Notes under the pieces: generated by a model
What the model was told of the DNA's origin: nothing
Seen by the model: the letters and a program-made list of their open reading frames with translations, nothing else
The model's database searches: none
Part shown: piece by piece, positions 7,202-14,763 of the stretch
How the letters are laid out: the number at the start of each line of letters is the position of its first letter
How positions within the stretch are numbered: the first letter of the stretch is position 1
Assembly (NCBI RefSeq): GCF_002980595.1
Contig: NZ_PVLQ01000088.1
Coordinates: 1-38,556 of the forward strand
Direction of reading: 5' to 3'
From: Malikia granosa
GTDB lineage: Bacteria > Pseudomonadota > Gammaproteobacteria > Burkholderiales > Burkholderiaceae_C
DNA: 38,556 nucleotides
Position numbers and translations under genes: made by a program

Positions 7202-8424
7202 GCGGCGACCCTCCCGCGCATGGCGTCGATCTGGGCCCGGATGTGGGGCGGCATGGGTGCGGCCCGGGCAGCATCGGCCTCGATGCGCTTGAGGGCCGGG
7301 TCCTTGCCAGCACGGCCAGGCACGGTGCTGCGGACGAGGTCGGACTGAGCCTGGGCAAAAGTCGGGCGTGCGGCCTTGGCCTGCGTCGGCAGCGCGCCGG
7401 CATGCAGCTGCCCGGCCAGCTCGGCAGCGCGGCGCCGCTCACCGGCGACTATGCCGACGGCGTAAGGGAAGCCCTTGCCCTGCTCCAGGGCGCGATAGGC
7501 CGCGTTGACGAACTCGTCAAGGTCGGCGCCGGCCCGCAGCAAGGCGCGCAGTCGGGCATCGCCCGGCCTGGCGTCCGGGATGCCGACGGCGGTCATGGCC
7601 GAGCAGACGACCTCCTCGGGGGTGTCGTCGGTGCTCGAATCGTTGACGGCCGCGACAGCGGGCACGGCATCCGCTGCGTCCTGGGCGGCCAGGTCGGCGC
7701 AGGATTCGTCAGCCTCGACCAGGTCGTCGAGGTCCACATAGCCCTCAAGGCTGGAAAACACCCCGCCCTCGGCGCCGCCAGGCGCAACCCCCACAACCCC
7801 CGCAGGGGGGTAAGGGGGGTTATCTCTTTCTCTATCTCCCTCTCCCTCTCTCTTGCGATCGCTACCCGAATCGGGGGGCGATGGCTGTTCTGTTGCACCC
7901 CGATCAGCCAGGTGACGAGTGGCAATCTGGACGGCCAGCTTCTTCTTGAGAGCCGGGTGCTGCGGGGCAATCTCCCGCAGGCGCTCGATCGCCTCGACCA
8001 GCTTGGCTTGTTGCTCGCGGGTATCCACCTTGATGCCCCAGCGCCGCGCATTGCCCAGCAGGCCCGATATCGAGGTGTGCAGCTTCTCGATCCAGGCAGC
8101 CAGCGCCTTCTCGGCGACGACGGGGTGATAGAGACGGCCATCGCCACCATCGACCCAGCCGCGCAGGGCATGCTGCTTGACCTGCGGCCAGTTGGCGCCA
8201 GCCTGCGACAGGTGGGCCAGCATGCGGTCGTTGTTGGGCACGCTGGCGGCCGGCACCTGGTGCCAGCTTTCCAGCCACAGCGTCATGGCGGCGGCACGCT
8301 CGTCACCGGTGCCAAGGATCCAGGTTTCAGAGGTCAGCAGACGGCGCACGTCAAGCTGCAGGAAGGCGAAGTCACGCAGATCGCAATCCGCGGGGGCCAG
8401 GGGTTTCATGGGGGTATCGCTCAT
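7198..8424 (-). CDS. DUF1376 protein, probable phage replication factor
   Basis: A 408-residue protein. The first 110 residues (DFAFLQLDVRRL, then AAAMTLWLESWHQVPAASVPN and DGRLYHPVVAEKAL) match the DUF1376 domain found in phage replication proteins that take the place of lambda O. A long charged and Pro/Gly-rich linker (around residues 185-300) is followed by a helical C-terminal part. The start at MSDTP was chosen because its ATG overlaps the upstream stop as ATGA; the longer frame upstream reads as the antisense-like shadow of another gene. The linker is encoded by an unusual G-run hairpin and a polypurine tract, which may be an origin. Confidence 0.75.
   Translation of the reverse strand: MSDTPMKPLAPADCDLRDFAFLQLDVRRLLTSETWILGTGDERAAAMTLWLESWHQVPAASVPNNDRMLAHLSQAGANWPQVKQHALRGWVDGGDGRLYHPVVAEKALAAWIEKLHTSISGLLGNARRWGIKVDTREQQAKLVEAIERLREIAPQHPALKKKLAVQIATRHLADRGATEQPSPPDSGSDRKREGEGDRERDNPPYPPAGVVGVAPGGAEGGVFSSLEGYVDLDDLVEADESCADLAAQDAADAVPAVAAVNDSSTDDTPEEVVCSAMTAVGIPDARPGDARLRALLRAGADLDEFVNAAYRALEQGKGFPYAVGIVAGERRRAAELAGQLHAGALPTQAKAARPTFAQAQSDLVRSTVPGRAGKDPALKRIEADAARAAPMPPHIRAQIDAMRGRVAA
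7786..7854. repeat. C/G-run inverted repeat plus polypyrimidine tract, candidate origin
   Basis: Two C runs (7788-7792, 7797-7801) face two six-G runs (7805-7810, 7814-7819) across a three-base centre, forming a strong near-palindrome. A polypyrimidine tract of about 32 bases, broken by one A, follows at 7823-7854. Both lie inside the linker of the DUF1376 replication-type gene, as the lambda origin lies inside gene O. Origin function is inferred; no iterons are visible. Confidence 0.35.
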
Positions 8425-8681
8425 GTACGGCTCCCGATGTCGGCGTCGGGGAACCACTGGATATCGCGCACAGCCAGCACGTCGACAGCAGCGACGGCCT
8501 CGGTGGCAGCGTGGTGGTAGATGTAGGGCACACGGTCCAGGCCGCCCAGGCGCTCGACCAGGAAGGCGATCGTCAGGCAGAGGTTTTCGACCATGGCGTT
8601 GCTGAGGGCCAACTCGAAGAACTCGTGCATGCACCGCTCCTCGAGTTCAGCCATGGCGGCGGCAGTGATCATGTGGGTCAT
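8421..8681 (-). CDS. Small hypothetical phage protein
   Basis: An 86-residue acidic, helical protein (ELEERCMHEFFELALSN, then FLVERLGGLDRVPYIYHHAA) of unknown function. Its ATG overlaps the upstream stop as ATGA, and its own stop overlaps the DUF1376 start in the same way. It is therefore part of a translationally coupled early operon. Confidence 0.65.
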   Translation of the reverse strand: MTHMITAAAMAELEERCMHEFFELALSNAMVENLCLTIAFLVERLGGLDRVPYIYHHAATEAVAAVDVLAVRDIQWFPDADIGSRT

Positions 8682-9025
8682 CGGATCAGCTCCACCTGGC
8701 GCGCGACCGCATAGACCGGCAGAGCGCTGCCGCCCGTCACGGTGCAGGCGCGACGCTCGCCGCGCGCCAGATGGCGGCCGGCGACCAGCGAGGTGATGCG
8801 CCCGCTGATCTGGTTGGCCGACACACGGCGACCGAGCTGCTCTTCCATGAGCAGGCAGATCTCGTTGTTGGTCAGGTCGCGGCGACGGCGCGCGTGGCCC
8901 AGGCGCACGGCGTTCATGACCAGTTGCTCTTGCCGGCTGAGCTGGGCTGCCGACATGGCCTTGAAGTTGTCGGACTGGATGTCGCGACTGGTGACGGTGG
9001 TGGGGGTATGCATGGCAGGCCTCAC
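8678..9025 (-). CDS. Predicted winged-helix phage protein
   Basis: A 115-residue protein. The middle (SRQEQLVMNAVRLGHARRR, then TNNEICLLMEEQLGRRVSANQ) looks like a small winged-helix fold with a candidate recognition helix. It may be an early transcription or replication accessory factor. A GTG start at 9025 overlaps the CII-like gene stop; the internal ATG at 9013 is the alternative. Not recognised beyond this. Confidence 0.6.
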   Translation of the reverse strand: MRPAMHTPTTVTSRDIQSDNFKAMSAAQLSRQEQLVMNAVRLGHARRRRDLTNNEICLLMEEQLGRRVSANQISGRITSLVAGRHLARGERRACTVTGGSALPVYAVARQVELIR

Positions 9026-9522
9026 GGGTGGATATCAGGCTGGCGACGCAGATGCGCCGGCTTGCCGGCCAGGTTGTTGGCCCGGCAAGACTCGAGCAGT
9101 GACTGCATCGTCATGACCAGGTCGGTGGACTCGCGCTCGATCGAGCGCAGCTCGTTGTCGCTCACGAAGCCATCGGTCATCGAATCGAGCACGGCGCCGA
9201 CCAGTTGGCCAGCCTCATGCACATGGGCCGACAAGCCGCTCACCACGCTGGTCGAGGCCACATGCGGCACTGCGAGGTCCGACATGAAGCGACCACGGCT
9301 CTCGGCGGCCACGCAGTGAGCCAGCGCCTGCGCGTTCGGGCTCTCGACCTCGGCGCACAGCTGCGCGATGGTCACAGCATCGACCAGGCCCAGCTTGTGG
9401 GTGGGCGAGCCGTTGAGCTCCTTGCGCAGCACCTCGTCGGTCTTGCCCAGGCGCAGCGCGACGGCGGGACGGCCGCCGGGATAGTTGTCGACCATGCGCC
9501 GCAGCGCATCCAGTGCATTCAT
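9022..9522 (-). CDS. CII-like phage regulatory protein (Phage_CP76 family)
   Basis: A 166-residue regulator. The N-terminus (DALRRMVDNYPGGRPAVALR, then LRKELNGSPTHKLGLVDAVTI) matches the CII/CP76 family seen in temperate phages, in which a helix-turn-helix protein promotes the lysogenic choice. The ATG has a clear AGGAG ribosome site. It is separated from cro by a short gene and by an oppositely oriented DUF2513 gene. It starts the coupled replication operon running left. Confidence 0.75.
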   Translation of the reverse strand: MNALDALRRMVDNYPGGRPAVALRLGKTDEVLRKELNGSPTHKLGLVDAVTIAQLCAEVESPNAQALAHCVAAESRGRFMSDLAVPHVASTSVVSGLSAHVHEAGQLVGAVLDSMTDGFVSDNELRSIERESTDLVMTMQSLLESCRANNLAGKPAHLRRQPDIHP

Positions 9523-9801
9523 GTCCGGAACTCCTGAAGGAGGACGTTGCTGATATCGAGGCCGGGCCGCACACTGGCAGGCATGACGTCGACCAAGGAA
9601 GATAAAGCCACCGACCCAACCTTGACCGCGTGCGCCCGGGAGGATGGCGCGGCGGAATGGAGGCAGGACAGGTCAGCCCGGACAGCCGGACCAGCGTGGT
9701 GGAAACTGGGGCGGGCGTGAGGTACGCGCATGGGGGCGGGCCGGTACAGTCGGCTACGATGGCAGTTATCACACTGAACACCGTTACCGAAGGACCAACC
9801 C

Positions 9802-10167
9802 ATGAAACGGGACATGGACTTGATACGCCGCATCGCTTTCGCTACAGAGGAACTGGAAAGCGGACAAACACTGGATGGACTCGAGGACGTGGAACCTGCA
9901 ACATTCGCGCAGCATGTCGTCTGGATGAAGGAAGCTGGCCTGGTAGAAGCCATCGTTCCGACTCGCCTGAGCGGAGAGGGAGACTTCGCGATGGTCAATC
10001 GATTGACATGGCAAGGCTGCGACTTTCTCGACGCAGCACGCGACGAGGGGCTATGGTCCAAAGCCAAGGCGACAGTCATCAAACCCAGCGCCTCATTCAC
10101 TTTTGGGCTGCTGAAGGACTGGCTGACCAGCGAGATCCGGCAGGGCCTTCCGACCCTCGGGATGTGA
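9802..10167 (+). CDS. DUF2513 protein
   Basis: A 121-residue protein starting MKRDMDLIRRIAFATEELE, followed by FAQHVVWMKEAGLVEA and LTWQGCDFLDAARDE. This is the typical DUF2513 pattern, a small winged-helix-like protein common in prophages and islands. The ribosome site GAAGGA is well placed. It runs opposite to the flanking cII and cro genes, and its last 75 bases overlap the 84-residue minus-strand gene tail to tail. The 279 bases before it hold no gene and should contain its promoter and that of the CII-like gene. Confidence 0.75.
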   Translation: MKRDMDLIRRIAFATEELESGQTLDGLEDVEPATFAQHVVWMKEAGLVEAIVPTRLSGEGDFAMVNRLTWQGCDFLDAARDEGLWSKAKATVIKPSASFTFGLLKDWLTSEIRQGLPTLGM

Positions 10168-10347
10168 CTCCAACACGGTCAGCAGCTCTACCGCACAGGC
10201 CTGCACGCCGTGCAGCACGGGAGGGTTGCTGGCCAGGTGGTGCACAAAGCCAATCCGATCACGGAACCGGATATCAGAGCCAGCTGCCCGGAGCCAGGAT
10301 TGGACCAACTTCACCAGTTGCTGTTCGAGAGTGGGGTCAGACATCAC
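10093..10347 (-). CDS. Small hypothetical protein downstream of cro
   Basis: An 84-residue protein of unknown function. Its ATG overlaps the cro stop as ATGA, so it is coupled to cro. The 3' end overlaps the convergent DUF2513 gene by 75 bases. No recognisable motif is present. Confidence 0.55.
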   Translation of the reverse strand: MMSDPTLEQQLVKLVQSWLRAAGSDIRFRDRIGFVHHLASNPPVLHGVQACAVELLTVLESHPEGRKALPDLAGQPVLQQPKSE

Positions 10348-10613
10348 GCCCCCTGCCCGGCCGTGGCCGTTTCAATATCGCGCCCGACGGTCGCCACGAT
10401 GGCGGCCGTGCCGCGCAAGTAGGCCCAGTCCACGTCAGGGCGCAGCTCTTCGCAGCTCACCGCACCGGAGGTGGCTTTCTCGATCTCGATGCTGCGCTCG
10501 GCAGACGGCCGAGACAGGCCGACAGCCCACTGGTGGACTGCGCCCTGGGTGACGCCCAGCTTCCGCGCGAGGTCCACCTGCTTGTGTTCGGACAGGTAGG
10601 TCTTGAGGTTCAT
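10344..10613 (-). CDS. Cro-like repressor (YdaS/Cro type)
   Basis: An 89-residue DNA-binding protein. The N-terminal helix-turn-helix MNLKTYLSEHKQVDLARKLG followed by VTQGAVHQW is the form found in Cro/YdaS-type lytic switch repressors. The tail (ELRPDVDWAYLRG) is also typical. It diverges from cI across a 79-base operator region. The -10 hexamer TATACT (10625-10620 on the minus strand) puts the predicted transcript start at or within a base of the ATG, so the mRNA may be leaderless. It is expected to repress cI during lytic growth. Confidence 0.8.
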   Translation of the reverse strand: MNLKTYLSEHKQVDLARKLGVTQGAVHQWAVGLSRPSAERSIEIEKATSGAVSCEELRPDVDWAYLRGTAAIVATVGRDIETATAGQGA

Positions 10614-10692
10614 GACCGAAGTATAGCCCGGCTACACATTAAAAGGAAGCCCGGCTAAATACTCTTTTTAATAGCACCGCTATATTTCAGCC
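10614..10692. promoter_or_regulatory. OR-like operator region between cro and cI
   Basis: Three copies of an 11-base palindrome lie between the two start codons: TAGCCCGGCTA (10624-10634), AAGCCCGGCTA (10647-10657) and the weaker TAGCACCGCTA (10672-10682). One overlaps the cro -10 (TATACT) and another the cI -10 (TATATT, 10681-10686). The cI -35 (AATACT) is weak, as expected of a promoter needing activation. Both predicted transcripts start at or next to the ATG, as for lambda cI from PRM. Confidence 0.8.
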
Positions 10693-11469
10693 ATGACCAA
10701 AAGCGAGACTCAGTTCAGGGCGTCCAACCTCACAGATAGTGAGCAGGAAGACATTCAGCGCCTGAAGCGGCTATTTGATGAAAAGGCCGGTCTTTCACAG
10801 AAGGACTTCGGCTCACGCTGGGGCATCGGATCGCCAGGCATGATGTCGCAGTACCTAACGGGAAAAAGGTCACTCGGCCTGGCTGCAGCGATCAAGTTCG
10901 CCAAAGGCCTCGGCGTTGAGGTGGCTGACATAAGCCCTATCCTGGCTCGTCAACTACCACCTGCCACACCGACGCCCGCAGCCAGCGATGCCGTCGTGCC
11001 GGCAACGAACGAACAGGCAGGGCCTCCCGAGGGCTACATCCGTCTGGAGCACCTGTCGGCCCAGCCGTCCATGGGCCACGGCGCCGTGGTGGATGAACTG
11101 GAGCAGGTGGTCCAGCACCTCGATGTTCTGGAGCGCTGGGTGCGCGAGGAAGTGGGTAGCGTGGACGCGCAACGCGTCAAGGTGCTGACCGCCAAGGGCC
11201 GCAGCATGTGGCCGGCGATCAACCACCGAGACCTGGTGTTCGTGGACGTGGCGCAACGCGTGATCGACGCGCCCGGCATCTATGTGGTCCACGTGGCCGG
11301 CCGGCTGCTGCTGAAGAAGGCGCTGATCCTGGCCAACGGCACGCTGGTGCTGCGGAGCGAGAACCAGACCGAGTTTCCCGATGAGGAGCGTTACGATCTG
11401 GCCAAGGAAGGCGACACCATCACCATCTGCGGCAAGGTCCTGGCATGGTGGTCGCTGCGCAAGGGCTAA
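10693..11469 (+). CDS. CI-like repressor with S24 self-cleavage domain
   Basis: A 258-residue prophage repressor. The helix-turn-helix is at residues 33-60 (LSQKDFGSRWGIGSPGMMSQ). A Pro/Ala linker contains an Ala-Gly pair (109-110) suited to self-cleavage. The C-terminal LexA-like S24 domain has catalytic Ser171 in KGRSMWPAI and Lys at 208/209 in LLLKKA. It is expected to hold the lysogenic state by binding the TAGCC-C-GGCTA sites and to be destroyed after RecA activation. The ATG lies about seven bases from the -10, so a leaderless mRNA is predicted. The defence cassette follows on the same strand. Confidence 0.92.
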   Translation: MTKSETQFRASNLTDSEQEDIQRLKRLFDEKAGLSQKDFGSRWGIGSPGMMSQYLTGKRSLGLAAAIKFAKGLGVEVADISPILARQLPPATPTPAASDAVVPATNEQAGPPEGYIRLEHLSAQPSMGHGAVVDELEQVVQHLDVLERWVREEVGSVDAQRVKVLTAKGRSMWPAINHRDLVFVDVAQRVIDAPGIYVVHVAGRLLLKKALILANGTLVLRSENQTEFPDEERYDLAKEGDTITICGKVLAWWSLRKG

Positions 11470-11515
11470 CGAACCGGCAAGAGAACAGCGCGTGAATGCT
11501 AAACAAATGGAAAAA

Positions 11516-11538
11516 TTGACCATCTGCGGCCGGGTCAA
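11516..11538. promoter_or_regulatory. Inverted repeat and micro-frame before the ParB-like gene
   Basis: TTGACC (11516-11521) and GGTCAA (11533-11538) form an inverted repeat in the 99-base gap after cI. A 26-codon frame starting GTG at 11492 runs through it and its stop overlaps the next ATG as ATGA. It could be an operator for cassette autocontrol or a coupling leader. Confidence 0.3.
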
Positions 11539-11568
11539 GGCCTGCCTGATGGTGAAAGGATTTTTAAA

Positions 11569-12705
11569 ATGAAGCCCAAGGCGATCAAGCCCAACGTTGA
11601 ACTGTTGGACTTCGACCCTGAGAACCCTCGGTTTTTGGATGTCGAAATGGGCGGGAGCATTGACGAAGCGGCAATCCAGCGCATGATTGAGCTGGAGAAC
11701 ATAGATGAACTTGTCGGCTCCATCGGCAACCAGGGTTTTTTCCCGGGTGAGCCACTGCTGGTGGCCCCGAATCCGGCTGACAGCGGGCGTTATATCGTCG
11801 TGGAAGGCAATCGACGACTGGCAGCTTTGCGGGTGCTCAACGGGTTAATCCCAAAGCACCTCATGACTAGGACACTGGTCGACGCAGTGGAGCAAGCCAA
11901 GGAAAAACCAGGCGAAGTCGATTGCTTTCTGTTTCCACAGCGACGCGACGTACTCAAGTACCTAGGTTTTCGCCATATTTCAGGTCCGCGTCGCTGGGAG
12001 CCGTTATCCAAAGCACGCTACCTTGCGGACTTGGTCAGAAACTTTTATTCAGACCGCTCCCTAGAAGACCAGTTGCGCGCCGTGGCGCGTGACATTGGCA
12101 GCCGCCGTGACTATGTGGCTCAGCTACTCACGGCGCTCAACTTGTACGAGCGCGCCCGGACTGCGAAGTTCTATGACCTGCAGCGCGTTGACGAATCTGA
12201 CATCAGCTTCTCCCTATTGACCACCGCGTTATCGTATTCCAATATCGTCAAATTCATCAACTTGACAAGTCGGGATGCGGTGAATGTGGAAAATGTCAAC
12301 GACGGGCATGCCAAGGAACTTTTGGCATGGATGTTTGCGCAAAACGAGAGTGGCGAAACCGTACTCGGTGAGTCCAGAAGACTCAAGTACCTGGCGGCTG
12401 TCATGGGCTCGGAGCGAGCGCTTGTGGAACTTCGCAAGAACCGCGACCTGGACCAAGCCTATGTATTCACCAATGGACCGGTCGAGACATTCACAAAGCT
12501 ACTCAACTCCATCGAGGGCGATCTCACGAACTGCATGGGACTGCTTGGAGGGGACGTTGCTCTGGACACATCGCACGAAGCCATCCTTGAACGCATAGAG
12601 GAAAAAGCAGGAAACCTGCTGCTGCTGGTGCAAAAAACAATTCGTCAGAACGACAAGAAGAAACGGGCGCAGCTCATAGACATAGAGGTCGACCACAATG
12701 GCTGA
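11569..12705 (+). CDS. ParB/Srx-domain protein of the defence cassette
   Basis: A 378-residue protein. The N-terminal 100 residues have ParB/Srx hallmarks: ENPRF (18-22), a QGFFPGEPLLVAP strand and VVEGNRRLAALRVL (78-90). This fold binds nucleotides or DNA, and in some relatives nicks DNA. The helical middle (SLEDQLRAVARDIGSRRDYV) resembles the ParB helix-turn-helix region. The C-terminus is helical and charged. It has an AAAGGA ribosome site and overlaps the nuclease gene by eight bases. No ParA is nearby, so plasmid-type partition is unlikely. Linkage to a nuclease and a cytosine methyltransferase suggests it senses or selects target DNA. Confidence 0.7.
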   Translation: MKPKAIKPNVELLDFDPENPRFLDVEMGGSIDEAAIQRMIELENIDELVGSIGNQGFFPGEPLLVAPNPADSGRYIVVEGNRRLAALRVLNGLIPKHLMTRTLVDAVEQAKEKPGEVDCFLFPQRRDVLKYLGFRHISGPRRWEPLSKARYLADLVRNFYSDRSLEDQLRAVARDIGSRRDYVAQLLTALNLYERARTAKFYDLQRVDESDISFSLLTTALSYSNIVKFINLTSRDAVNVENVNDGHAKELLAWMFAQNESGETVLGESRRLKYLAAVMGSERALVELRKNRDLDQAYVFTNGPVETFTKLLNSIEGDLTNCMGLLGGDVALDTSHEAILERIEEKAGNLLLLVQKTIRQNDKKKRAQLIDIEVDHNG

Positions 12706-13687
12706 CCCTTTGTTGCTGCCGCTGGACGTAGTGCCGCGCCACTCGTATTCATTTTTATGGGCAGACTATGTCGAGCTGCTCTGCCTGTCCAGCCGCAATG
12801 GCATGGTGTCCAGAGGCAACCTGCAGGCACAGGTACAGGAGTCTGAAGACGTGCAGGCAGACTTTGACTCTGAAGACGCGCCAGACGAGGGGGATGCCGA
12901 CCCCGGACCCGACATGCTCAATGACAAGGTATCAGCCAAGTGGGATGACATTCGCCAGCGACTTCTGGTGCGCGAAAAATCGTTTCCAGGCTGGCCTTTC
13001 GAGCTCGACGGTAACACTCTGCGCAGCAAGTTCGACCACGACAACGACGCGCACCAACTCTATGCAACGTTGCTGATCGCTTCGTCCATGAGGCTTTGCC
13101 ACGATAAACGTGCCGGCGAGGTAAGCGCTGCTTTCGAGGAAATCGCCTACCACTGGCTGCGACAGTCGCTCAACGAGCTCTGGGAGGTCCGCCCTTTCGG
13201 TGCACACCAGACGTTGCCAAATGCCTATACCGGAACCCTGTATCAAAAACTGCAGGCATTTGCCGCCGACATTGAAGGGGTTCTGTTAAAAAATCAAAAT
13301 GACTATGACCCCAGGGACACTGGTGACGGCGGCATCGACGTCGTTGCTTGGCAAAACATGGGCGACCGGCGCGGGAATATTCCCGTCATCTTTGGTCAGT
13401 GTGCGTGCTCCCCAACCGACTGGGAAAGCAAACAGCTCGATGTGACACCAGCTTCAACAGAAGCCCACATCCATCCACAACACCCTGGTGCCGCTTATTG
13501 CTTTATTCCACACGATTTGATGCAAAGCGACAAACAATGGCAGCGAGAGTCACATGTTAAGCGAACGATCATGGTCGATCGGGTTCGGCTTTTGAGACTT
13601 TTCGACAAGCTTAAATCTTGGAGCAAGCTGCCCAAGTGGGAATTTGTAGCTGAAGCGACCCAAACAAACGCCGTTGCGGCGACTTAA
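12698..13687 (+). CDS. Putative PD-(D/E)XK-type nuclease of the defence cassette
   Basis: A 329-residue protein. The key segment is GDGGIDVVAW (209-218) followed 15 residues on by FGQCA (232-236). This is the Asp...(Q/E)-x-x core of Mrr-like restriction nucleases, with Glu147/148 as a possible upstream acidic residue. The usual Lys of Q-x-K is Ala here; Lys245 in DWESK may replace it. An acidic low-complexity stretch (49-72) precedes the core. It is coupled to the ParB-like gene and meets the methyltransferase tail to tail, the two stops sharing the TTAA at 13684-13687. I infer a restriction endonuclease that cuts DNA lacking the partner modification. The family is not one I can name. Confidence 0.6.
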   Translation: MADPLLLPLDVVPRHSYSFLWADYVELLCLSSRNGMVSRGNLQAQVQESEDVQADFDSEDAPDEGDADPGPDMLNDKVSAKWDDIRQRLLVREKSFPGWPFELDGNTLRSKFDHDNDAHQLYATLLIASSMRLCHDKRAGEVSAAFEEIAYHWLRQSLNELWEVRPFGAHQTLPNAYTGTLYQKLQAFAADIEGVLLKNQNDYDPRDTGDGGIDVVAWQNMGDRRGNIPVIFGQCACSPTDWESKQLDVTPASTEAHIHPQHPGAAYCFIPHDLMQSDKQWQRESHVKRTIMVDRVRLLRLFDKLKSWSKLPKWEFVAEATQTNAVAAT

Positions 13688-14625
13688 CCCCACACGTCGG
13701 GCAACGCTTTCACCACCGCCTCGAACAAAGGCGGTGGCACGGCGTTACCAATCACCTTGTAGCGCATGTCCAGACTTCCGGCAGGCGTGTCGGGAAACAC
13801 GAAGTCATGCGCAAAGCCCTGTAGCCTGGCCGCCTCGCGGTAACTGAAGCGGCGCGCTGGCGCATCAGTCTCGAAACTCCAGACGTTGTGCTCCTGCTTG
13901 ATGAGCCTGGGGCTCATGGGGTGCAGGGGGACATGACGCGGGTTGGCCACGATGGTCTTGGAGACCTCGTCCCACGCCCTGCGGCGATCACGGCTTAGGT
14001 AGTACCAGTGGAACTCGCGGGCGTAGAACTCGCCCTCAGGCCAGGCAGGCAGGTCGCCGATCGCATCCCGGATCGTGACGTGCGGCTGCTCGCAGCCCGG
14101 TCCATGAGTCGGCTCGGGAAAGTGGTACTCGACGCCCAGGTCGTTTCGCACACCCACGATCAAAATGCGCTTGCGGTCTTGCGCCACGCCGTAATCGGCA
14201 GCATTGAGCACCTGGGCCTTGACCTGGTAACCGGCGTCGGTGAAGACCTTGAACTGGTCCTGCAGCAGGTGGGCAAAGTTCTTGCGCACCATGCCCGAGA
14301 CGTTTTCCACCACAAAGGCCTTGGGGCGGATAGCATGGAGCGCTCGGGCGAACTCCAAGTACAGCGTGTTGATCGAGCGTGAGGCCTCGCGCACCCCGCC
14401 CTGGCTAAAGCCCTGGCAAGGGTAGCAACCCACCAGCAACTCTGCATCCGGGAAAGTTTCGATTTTTGCTACATCGTTAAGCCGGTAGTCGGTTGCGGCG
14501 TGGTTGGCCAGATACACATCCTTGGCGTAGGCCAGCTTGTCGTTGGCCATCACCACATCAAAGCCGGCCGCGATCACGCCGGCGTCCGAGCCACCGCAAC
14601 CCGAAAACAAGGAGACCGCCTTCAT
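13684..14625 (-). CDS. C5-cytosine DNA methyltransferase
   Basis: A 313-residue enzyme (from MKAVSL) adding a methyl group to cytosine C5 from S-adenosylmethionine. All core motifs are present: I LFSGCGG, IV GCYPCQGFSQ (catalytic Cys70), VI VVENVS, VIII AQDRKRI, IX REAARLQGF and X YKVIGNAVPP. The target-recognition region between VIII and IX is short, as in single-specificity enzymes. ATG at 14625 has a GAGG ribosome site and gives the family's usual N-terminus. A longer frame from 14679 lacks one. It is antiparallel to the nuclease and nearest the OL-like operators, so it may be separately controlled, giving self-protection before the nuclease. It could also protect phage DNA from host restriction. 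Confidence 0.9.
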   Translation of the reverse strand: MKAVSLFSGCGGSDAGVIAAGFDVVMANDKLAYAKDVYLANHAATDYRLNDVAKIETFPDAELLVGCYPCQGFSQGGVREASRSINTLYLEFARALHAIRPKAFVVENVSGMVRKNFAHLLQDQFKVFTDAGYQVKAQVLNAADYGVAQDRKRILIVGVRNDLGVEYHFPEPTHGPGCEQPHVTIRDAIGDLPAWPEGEFYAREFHWYYLSRDRRRAWDEVSKTIVANPRHVPLHPMSPRLIKQEHNVWSFETDAPARRFSYREAARLQGFAHDFVFPDTPAGSLDMRYKVIGNAVPPPLFEAVVKALPDVWG

Positions 14626-14763
14626 GGGCTGCCTCGCGTGGTGCGGTATGTCTTCATTGTTTCCATCATCGTCCTCCATTTTACCGGCCCCGCCCGTCAG
14701 CCCCGTGCCGCCGGTGTCCGACCCTGCGCACAGCCCTGGATCAGGCCGGTATGTGAAATATTT

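Noticed and set aside
11569-12705. Plasmid-type partition gene (parB)
   Set aside because: No ParA gene or parS-like repeat is near, and the gene is coupled to a nuclease gene beside a methyltransferase.
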